From NCBI RefSeq assembly GCF_002918555.1, contig NZ_PQMB01000002.1, positions 845,169 to 909,168 on the forward strand: a stretch of DNA of 64,000 bases. The letters run 5' to 3'. Shown piece by piece: positions 57,885 through 64,000 of the stretch. The position numbers and the translations under genes were made by a program. The notes below the pieces were generated by a model. It was given only the letters and a program-made list of their open reading frames with translations, made no database searches and was not told the DNA's origin. How positions within the stretch are numbered: position 1 is the first letter of the stretch; every line of letters starts with the position of its first letter. The DNA comes from Citrobacter amalonaticus (GTDB lineage: Bacteria > Pseudomonadota > Gammaproteobacteria > Enterobacterales > Enterobacteriaceae).

Positions 57885-60467
57885 ATGCAAGAGCAATACC
57901 GCCCGGAAGAGATAGAATCCAAAGTACAGCTTCACTGGGATGAGAAGCGCACATTTGAAGTAACCGAAGACGAGAGCAAAGAGAAGTATTACTGCCTGTC
58001 TATGCTTCCCTATCCTTCTGGTCGACTACACATGGGCCACGTCCGTAACTACACCATCGGCGACGTGATTGCCCGCTATCAGCGCATGCTGGGCAAAAAC
58101 GTATTACAGCCAATCGGCTGGGATGCATTCGGTCTGCCGGCGGAAGGTGCAGCGGTCAAAAACAATACCGCCCCCGCGCCGTGGACGTACGACAACATCG
58201 CTTACATGAAAAACCAGCTCAAAATGCTGGGCTTCGGCTATGACTGGAGCCGTGAGCTGGCGACCTGCACCCCGGAATATTACCGCTGGGAACAAAAATT
58301 CTTCACCGAGCTGTATAAAAAAGGGCTGGTGTATAAGAAAACCTCTGCGGTGAACTGGTGCCCGAACGACCAGACCGTACTGGCGAACGAACAGGTTATT
58401 GACGGCTGCTGCTGGCGCTGCGACACCAAAGTCGAGCGTAAAGAGATCCCGCAGTGGTTCATTAAGATCACCGACTATGCCGACGAACTGCTCAACGATC
58501 TGGATAAGCTGGATCACTGGCCAGACACCGTAAAAACGATGCAGCGCAACTGGATCGGCCGTTCAGAAGGTGTGGAAATCACTTTCGATGTGAACGGTTA
58601 CGACAACACGCTGACCGTTTACACCACCCGCCCTGACACCTTTATGGGCGCAACTTACCTGGCGGTTGCCGCGGGCCATCCACTGGCGCAGAAAGCTGCC
58701 GCGAACAACCCGGAGCTTGCCGCCTTTATCGACGAATGCCGTAACACCAAAGTGGCCGAAGCCGATATGGCGACCATGGAGAAAAAAGGTGTCGATACCG
58801 GCTTTAAAGCAATTCATCCGCTGACCGGCGAAGAGATCCCGGTATGGGCCGCCAACTTCGTGCTGATGGAGTACGGTACCGGCGCAGTAATGGCCGTTCC
58901 GGGCCACGATCAGCGCGACTTCGAGTTCGCCACCAAATACGGTTTGACCATCAAGCCGGTTATTCTGGCTGCCGACGGTTCCGCACCGGATCTGTCCGAA
59001 CAGGCGCTGACTGAAAAAGGTGTGCTGTTTAACTCTGGTGAGTTCGACGGTCTGGCATTCGAAGAAGCATTTAACGCGATTGCCGACAAGCTGGCAGCAA
59101 AAGGCGTGGGCGAGCGTAAAGTGAACTACCGTCTGCGTGACTGGGGCGTTTCCCGTCAGCGTTACTGGGGCGCGCCAATCCCAATGGTCACTCTGGAAGA
59201 CGGCAGCGTACTGCCGACGCCGGAAGATCAACTGCCGGTGATCCTGCCGGAAGATGTGGTGATGGATGGGATCACCAGCCCCATTAAAGCCGATCCGCAG
59301 TGGGCGAAAACCACCGTTAACGGCCAGCCTGCCCTGCGCGAAACCGATACCTTTGATACCTTTATGGAATCGTCCTGGTACTACGCGCGCTACACCTGCC
59401 CGCAGTACCAGGAAGGAATGCTGGACTCCGAAGCGGCAAACTACTGGCTGCCGGTTGACATCTACATTGGCGGTATCGAACACGCCATCATGCACCTGCT
59501 CTACTTCCGCTTCTTCCATAAGCTGATGCGCGACGCAGGCATGGTGAACTCTGACGAACCGGCGAAACAGCTGCTGTGTCAGGGCATGGTGCTGGCTGAT
59601 GCCTTCTACTATGTGGGCGAAAACGGCGAGCGTAACTGGGTTTCTCCGGTTGATGCTATCGTCGAGCGCGACGAGAAAGGCCGCATCGTGAAGGCGAAAG
59701 ACGCGGCAGGCCATGAACTGGTGTATACCGGCATGAGCAAGATGTCCAAATCGAAAAACAACGGCATCGATCCGCAGGTGATGGTTGAGCGCTACGGCGC
59801 GGATACCGTGCGCCTGTTCATGATGTTCGCCTCTCCGGCTGACATGACGCTGGAATGGCAGGAATCCGGCGTGGAAGGGGCTAACCGCTTCCTGAAACGT
59901 GTCTGGAAACTGGTCTATGAACACATCAGCAAAGGTGAGGTTGCCGCGCTGAACGTTGAAGCGTTAAGCGAAGATCAAAAAGCGCTGCGTCGCGACGTGC
60001 ACAAAACGATTGCTAAAGTCACCGATGATATCGGTCGTCGTCAGACCTTTAACACCGCGATTGCGGCAATTATGGAACTGATGAACAAGCTGGCGAAAGC
60101 GCCGCAGGAAAATGAGCAGGACCGCGCTCTGATGCAGGAAGCGCTGCTGGCGGTTGTGCGTATGCTCAACCCGTTCACGCCGCACGTCAGCTTTACCCTG
60201 TGGCAGGCGCTGAAAGGCGAAGGCGATATTGATAACGCACCGTGGCCGGTGGCTGATGAAAGCGCTATGGTTGAAGACTCTACGCTGGTTGTCGTTCAGG
60301 TTAACGGGAAAGTACGTGGCAAAATCACCGTTCCGGTGGACGCGACTGAAGAGCAGGTTCGTGAACGTGCAGGCCAGGAGCATCTGGTTGCAAAATATCT
60401 TGATGGCGTTACCGTACGTAAAGTGATTTACGTTCCGGGTAAACTGCTCAATCTGGTCGTTGGCTAA
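57885..60467 (+). CDS. leuS: Leucyl-tRNA synthetase
   Basis: This 860-residue class Ia synthetase has the HIGH motif in [14 protein letters not shown] (about 42-55), a zinc-binding insertion ([17 protein letters not shown]), the CP1 editing domain with the threonine-rich [11 protein letters not shown], and the KMSKS loop [12 protein letters not shown] near residue 619. The anticodon-binding and C-terminal domains follow. It heads the leuS-lptE-holA-nadD unit. Confidence 0.99.
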   Translation: MQEQYRPEEIESKVQLHWDEKRTFEVTEDESKEKYYCLSMLPYPSGRLHMGHVRNYTIGDVIARYQRMLGKNVLQPIGWDAFGLPAEGAAVKNNTAPAPWTYDNIAYMKNQLKMLGFGYDWSRELATCTPEYYRWEQKFFTELYKKGLVYKKTSAVNWCPNDQTVLANEQVIDGCCWRCDTKVERKEIPQWFIKITDYADELLNDLDKLDHWPDTVKTMQRNWIGRSEGVEITFDVNGYDNTLTVYTTRPDTFMGATYLAVAAGHPLAQKAAANNPELAAFIDECRNTKVAEADMATMEKKGVDTGFKAIHPLTGEEIPVWAANFVLMEYGTGAVMAVPGHDQRDFEFATKYGLTIKPVILAADGSAPDLSEQALTEKGVLFNSGEFDGLAFEEAFNAIADKLAAKGVGERKVNYRLRDWGVSRQRYWGAPIPMVTLEDGSVLPTPEDQLPVILPEDVVMDGITSPIKADPQWAKTTVNGQPALRETDTFDTFMESSWYYARYTCPQYQEGMLDSEAANYWLPVDIYIGGIEHAIMHLLYFRFFHKLMRDAGMVNSDEPAKQLLCQGMVLADAFYYVGENGERNWVSPVDAIVERDEKGRIVKAKDAAGHELVYTGMSKMSKSKNNGIDPQVMVERYGADTVRLFMMFASPADMTLEWQESGVEGANRFLKRVWKLVYEHISKGEVAALNVEALSEDQKALRRDVHKTIAKVTDDIGRRQTFNTAIAAIMELMNKLAKAPQENEQDRALMQEALLAVVRMLNPFTPHVSFTLWQALKGEGDIDNAPWPVADESAMVEDSTLVVVQVNGKVRGKITVPVDATEEQVRERAGQEHLVAKYLDGVTVRKVIYVPGKLLNLVVG

Positions 60468-60481
60468 GCGCGGGAGGAAGC

Positions 60482-61072
60482 GTGCGATATCTGGCAACAT
60501 TGTTGTTATCTCTGGCGGTGTTAACCACCGCCGGGTGTGGCTGGCATCTGCGTAATACCACGCAGGTGCCAGCCACTATGAAAACCATGATTCTTGATTC
60601 CGGGGATCCGAACGGTCCGTTAAGTCGGGCGGTACGTAATCAGCTACGTCTGAATGATGTCACTCTGCTTGAAAAAGGGTCAATGCGTCAGGACGTTCCG
60701 TCTCTGCGCCTTGGTCGCACCACCCTCACGAAAGATACCGCGTCCGTATTCCAGAACGGTCAGACGGCCGAGTATCAGATGGTGATGACAGTCAGTGCTT
60801 CGGTGTTGATTCCGGGTCATGACATTTATCCTATCAACGTTAAAGTGTTCCGCTCTTTCTTCGATAACCCGCAGATGGCGCTGGCGAAAGATAACGAGCA
60901 GGATATGATTATCAAAGAGATGTACGACCGGGCCGCAGAACAGCTGATTCGTAAGCTGCCAAGCATTCGTGCCGCAGATATACAGTCAACCCGGGAAGAG
61001 GCCGCCGCGGATAACTCAGCGGCAGCGTCAGACTCGTCTTCGACTCGCGTTTCCACGACTCTGGGTAACTGA
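60482..61072 (+). CDS. lptE: LptE, LPS-assembly lipoprotein
   Basis: This 196-residue outer-membrane lipoprotein plugs the LptD barrel and is essential for LPS insertion. The signal [19 protein letters not shown] has its lipid-modified Cys at 19. A conserved core follows ([30 protein letters not shown]). The C-terminal Ser/Ala-rich tail is variable in the family. It starts with GTG after GGGAGGAAGC and overlaps holA by one base. Confidence 0.97.
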   Translation: MRYLATLLLSLAVLTTAGCGWHLRNTTQVPATMKTMILDSGDPNGPLSRAVRNQLRLNDVTLLEKGSMRQDVPSLRLGRTTLTKDTASVFQNGQTAEYQMVMTVSASVLIPGHDIYPINVKVFRSFFDNPQMALAKDNEQDMIIKEMYDRAAEQLIRKLPSIRAADIQSTREEAAADNSAAASDSSSTRVSTTLGN

Positions 61073-62103
61073 TGATTCGGTTGTACCCTGAACAACTCCG
61101 CGCGCAGCTCAATGAGGGGTTGCGCGCGGCGTATTTATTATTGGGCAACGATCCGCTCTTGTTGCAGGAAAGCCAGGACGCAATCCGTCAGGTTGCAGCA
61201 GGGCAAGGATTCGAAGAACACCACTCTTTTACTATCGATACCAGCACCGACTGGAATTCCCTTTTCTCGTTGTGTCAGGCGATGAGCCTGTTCGCCAGCC
61301 GTCAGACACTGCTGCTGCTGCTGCCTGAAAATGGCCCCAATGCGGCAATAAACGAACAGCTCGCAACGCTGGTCAGCCTGCTACATGACGATCTGCTGCT
61401 GATGGTGCGTGGTAACAAACTCAGCAAAGCGCAGGAAAACGCCGCATGGTATACCCAACTTGCCGATCGCAGCGTACAGATAAGCTGTCAGACGCCTGAA
61501 CAGGCGCAGCTCCCGCGCTGGGTCGCAACCCGGGCAAAGCAGAACAATTTGCGGCTGGACGATGCGGCGAATCAACTCCTGTGTTACTGCTATGAGGGCA
61601 ACCTGCTGGCGTTGGCGCAGGCGCTGGAACGCTTATCTCTGCTGTGGCCGGACGGTAAATTGACGCTGCCTCGCGTAGAGCGGGCCGTCAACGATGCCGC
61701 GCACTTTACCCCTTTCCACTGGGTCGACGCGTTGCTGATGGGTAAAAGTAAGCGTGCACTGCATATCCTGCAGCAGCTGCGGCTGGAAGGCAGCGAACCG
61801 GTGATCCTTCTACGGACGTTACAGCGCGAACTGCTGCTGCTGGTGAATCTGAAGCGCCAGTCTGTCCATACGCCGCTGCGGACGCTGTTTGATAAGCACC
61901 GGGTCTGGCAGAATCGTCGGGGCATGATCGGCGACGCGCTGAACCGCCTCAGTCAGGCGCAGTTACGCCAGTCTGTGCAGCTGCTGACGCGAACAGAAAT
62001 TACGCTTAAACAGGATTATGGTCAGTCCGTCTGGGCCGAGCTAGAAGGGCTTTCACTCCTGCTCTGCCATAAGACGCTGGCGGACGTATTTATTGATGGC
62101 TGA
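61072..62103 (+). CDS. holA: DNA polymerase III delta subunit HolA
   Basis: This 343-residue clamp-loader subunit opens the beta clamp. The N-terminal segment [18 protein letters not shown] leads into [20 protein letters not shown], the beta-interacting AAA+-like domain without a functional P-loop. The C-terminal collar domain ends [11 protein letters not shown]. It overlaps lptE by one base and ends one base before the nadD start. Confidence 0.97.
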   Translation: MIRLYPEQLRAQLNEGLRAAYLLLGNDPLLLQESQDAIRQVAAGQGFEEHHSFTIDTSTDWNSLFSLCQAMSLFASRQTLLLLLPENGPNAAINEQLATLVSLLHDDLLLMVRGNKLSKAQENAAWYTQLADRSVQISCQTPEQAQLPRWVATRAKQNNLRLDDAANQLLCYCYEGNLLALAQALERLSLLWPDGKLTLPRVERAVNDAAHFTPFHWVDALLMGKSKRALHILQQLRLEGSEPVILLRTLQRELLLLVNLKRQSVHTPLRTLFDKHRVWQNRRGMIGDALNRLSQAQLRQSVQLLTRTEITLKQDYGQSVWAELEGLSLLLCHKTLADVFIDG

Positions 62104-62104
62104 T

Positions 62105-62746
62105 ATGAAATCTTTGCAAGCTTTGTTTGGTGGCACCTTTGATCCGGTGCATTATGGTCATCTCAAACCGGTTGAAACGCTGGCGAACCTGATTGGCCTT
62201 TCACGGGTAATTGTCATGCCCAATAACGTGCCTCCGCATCGCCCGCAGCCAGAAGCCACCAGCGCGCAGCGGAAATATATGCTTGAACTGGCGATTGCCG
62301 ATAAGCCGCTGTTTGTCCTGGATGAACGCGAGCTGCAACGCGATATGCCTTCCTATACCGCTCAGACGCTGAAAGAGTGGCGTGAAGAACAAGGCCCGGA
62401 CGTGCCGCTGGCGTTTATCATCGGCCAGGACTCGCTGCTCACCTTCCCAACCTGGCATGACTACGAAACCATTCTCGACAATACGCATCTGATTGTCTGC
62501 CGACGCCCGGGATATCCGCTCGAAATGTCACAGCCGCAGTATCAACAGTGGCTTGAACATCATCTGACCCATACACCTGACGATCTGCACACATTACCGG
62601 CAGGCAAAATCTATCTGGCGGAAACGCCGTGGTTCAATATCTCCGCCACTATCGTCCGCGAACGTCTAGAGAACGGCGAACCGTGCGATGACCTGATGCC
62701 GCAAGCGGTATTGAATTACATTAATCAGCAGGGGTTGTACCGCTAA
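62105..62746 (+). CDS. nadD: Nicotinate-mononucleotide adenylyltransferase NadD
   Basis: This 213-residue nucleotidyltransferase makes deamido-NAD from NaMN and ATP. The motifs [14 protein letters not shown] (residues 9-22) and the C-terminal [10 protein letters not shown] are the T/HxGH and ISxxxxR signatures. The start at 62105 follows family usage; an ATG at 62093 overlaps holA. Its 3' end overlaps the 3' end of cobD on the opposite strand by 26 bases. Confidence 0.97.
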   Translation: MKSLQALFGGTFDPVHYGHLKPVETLANLIGLSRVIVMPNNVPPHRPQPEATSAQRKYMLELAIADKPLFVLDERELQRDMPSYTAQTLKEWREEQGPDVPLAFIIGQDSLLTFPTWHDYETILDNTHLIVCRRPGYPLEMSQPQYQQWLEHHLTHTPDDLHTLPAGKIYLAETPWFNISATIVRERLENGEPCDDLMPQAVLNYINQQGLYR

Positions 62747-63806
62747 GCACCCCGGATAATCCTGCCAACAGGCGGTTGTTCTCCTCTTGTCCACGTATCG
62801 CCACCCGGTAATAGCGCTCATCCAGCCCGGGGTAATTAGCACAACTGCGAATCAGGATGTGCCGCTCCAGCATCGCCCACTGCAACTCGCGATCGCTGCG
62901 TAATAAGAGATAATTTGCCTGGCCGGGGTAGACTTTCAGCCCCGGTAATTCGCTCAGCCGTTGATAAAAACGCCCCCCCTCTTCCTTCAGCCAACGAAAG
63001 GTTGCCTCCCGATAAGCGGCATCGTCAAGAACAAGCTCCCCCGCCAGGGCAGCAAATGTGTTAATCGACCAGGGCATCTGCTGTGCCCGCATTCTGGCCA
63101 CAGCCTGTTCATCACTGTTGACCAGATAGCCCAGACGCAATCCCGGAATGGCGTAAAACTTGGTGAGCGAGCGCAAAACCCAAATATGCGGATTATCTTT
63201 GAGCACGGGAATAAACCCAGGCTCGGCAGGAATGAAATCAAGAAACGCTTCATCGAGGATCAGGGCAATTTCGAGCACCCTGCACCGCTGCGCAATGGCC
63301 TGGAGTAAATCGCGATCCGGAAGCAAGCCGGTGGGGTTATTCGGCGTACACAGGAACAGGCAGTCCAGATCGGATGTTAAGGCATCAAGGATGGCATCGG
63401 TAAGCTGCCAGTCGTCTTCTTCACTTAGCGCAAATTCATGTACCGCACATTCTCCCCACCGTAGCGCCCGGCGGTATTCTGCAAATCCAGGCGTGACCAC
63501 CATCGCGTGACGCGGCTTAAGCCCTTTAACAAGAGTAAAAATCGCTTCCGTCTCTCCATTTCCGGCGAGGATCCACGCCGCTGGTATCTGATGATGCTGC
63601 GCCAGCGCCTGATGAAGGTGGTGGTAATCGACATCGGGATAATGCTCAGCACGCTGCAGATTGTCGATGATGGCGCGTTTCACCAACGCGGGCATACCCA
63701 GCGGGTTAATATTCGCGCTAAAATCCAGCAGCTGTTCAGGCGCAATACCTAACCACGCAGCGGCTTCCCGCGTATTGCCGCCGTGCGCGCTTTTCAATAA
63801 AGACAT
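62721..63806 (-). CDS. cobD: CobD, L-threonine-O-3-phosphate decarboxylase
   Basis: This 361-residue PLP enzyme of the aminotransferase I/II fold makes (R)-1-amino-2-propanol phosphate for the cobalamin nucleotide loop. It has [10 protein letters not shown] near the N-terminus, [11 protein letters not shown] mid-protein, DEAFLDF, and the PLP lysine segment [16 protein letters not shown]. It is close to Salmonella CobD throughout and ends APAD-like (TTPAD). E. coli K-12 lacks it. It diverges from cobC over 96 bases. Confidence 0.95.
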   Translation of the reverse strand: MSLLKSAHGGNTREAAAWLGIAPEQLLDFSANINPLGMPALVKRAIIDNLQRAEHYPDVDYHHLHQALAQHHQIPAAWILAGNGETEAIFTLVKGLKPRHAMVVTPGFAEYRRALRWGECAVHEFALSEEDDWQLTDAILDALTSDLDCLFLCTPNNPTGLLPDRDLLQAIAQRCRVLEIALILDEAFLDFIPAEPGFIPVLKDNPHIWVLRSLTKFYAIPGLRLGYLVNSDEQAVARMRAQQMPWSINTFAALAGELVLDDAAYREATFRWLKEEGGRFYQRLSELPGLKVYPGQANYLLLRSDRELQWAMLERHILIRSCANYPGLDERYYRVAIRGQEENNRLLAGLSGVLSGTTPAD

Positions 63807-63902
63807 GTGCCGCTCCAGAGAAAACCGTTATTTTATAAAAAAAAACCTGCGCAATCAGTGCCTGAATCATGTTTTGCGCGATTACGTCTCAAGAGGAAAA
63901 AA

Positions 63903-64000
63903 ATGCGACTCTGGTTAGTTCGTCATGGAGAAACCGAGGCCAACGTTGCCGGGCTGTATAGCGGTCATGCCCCCACGCCGCTCACCGGGCGGGGAATTAT
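63903..64000 (+). CDS. cobC: CobC, alpha-ribazole-5'-phosphate phosphatase (3' part beyond window)
   Basis: The first 32 codons read MRLWLVRHGETEANVAGLYS followed by GHAPTPLTGRG, the RHGE signature of the histidine phosphatase superfamily. CobC removes the 5' phosphate from alpha-ribazole or adenosylcobalamin phosphate in B12 assembly. A GAGG site precedes the ATG. Adjacent cobD supports the cobalamin role. About 170 residues lie outside the window. Confidence 0.95.
   Translation, partial: MRLWLVRHGETEANVAGLYSGHAPTPLTGRGI

Noticed and set aside
58563-59924. 453-residue frame antisense to leuS, and the 308-residue frame antisense to pgm at 16957-17883
   Set aside because: Both lie wholly inside strongly conserved genes and reflect codon bias on the opposite strand; no homology is recognised.

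Overview
This window is an enteric chromosome segment that closely follows the E. coli K-12 kdp-nag-glt-leuS backbone but carries Salmonella/Citrobacter-type additions. These are tcuRABC next to fur, a cobD homologue beside cobC, and a full-length two-domain YbgA. Most proteins look near-identical to their E. coli counterparts. Together with the extra loci and frequent ERIC elements, this points to Citrobacter or a close relative. That genus call is inference from gene content, not a computed phylogeny.

Layout from left to right: ybgI (cut by the window edge), phr and ybgA (UV and near-UV response) and ybfA on the minus strand; the high-affinity K+ pump and its sensor kdpFABCDE; the inducible ornithine decarboxylase unit speFL-speF-potE behind an RNA attenuator; a roughly 590 bp giant imperfect palindrome; pgm-seqA; ybfF, ybfE, fldA and uof-fur; the tricarballylate cluster tcuR-tcuABC; chitoporin chiP-chiQ; an accessory trio (LacI-type regulator, ADP-ribosylglycohydrolase-like protein, orphan sugar-binding lipoprotein); glnS; the divergent nagE/nagBACD amino-sugar regulon; asnB; a seven-gene Met/Leu/Gln tRNA operon interrupted by tRNA-Gln-like repeats; ubiF; miaB-ybeZ-ybeY-ybeX-lnt; the glutamate/aspartate ABC transporter gltIJKL with SroC; rihA; ybeL; leuS-lptE-holA-nadD; and the start of the cobalamin pair cobD/cobC.

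Much of the core is ordinary. The distinctive material is non-coding or accessory. (1) The palindrome between potE and pgm has two mirror arms that each carry three hairpins, and the stems are kept by compensatory changes. (2) Four 51-63 bp repeats inside the tRNA operon look like 5' halves of tRNA-Gln that have gained a new closing stem. (3) Five ERIC elements lie in transcribed regions, three of them in leaders or spacers that already carry RNA regulation (speF, chiP, gltI/SroC). (4) The LacI/ADP-ribosylglycohydrolase/solute-binding-protein trio has no permease or ATPase beside it.

All calls are by reading and recalled family knowledge. No database search, folding calculation or alignment program was run. 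Where a start codon differs from the longest open frame, it was chosen by ribosome-binding site and by the usual length of the family.
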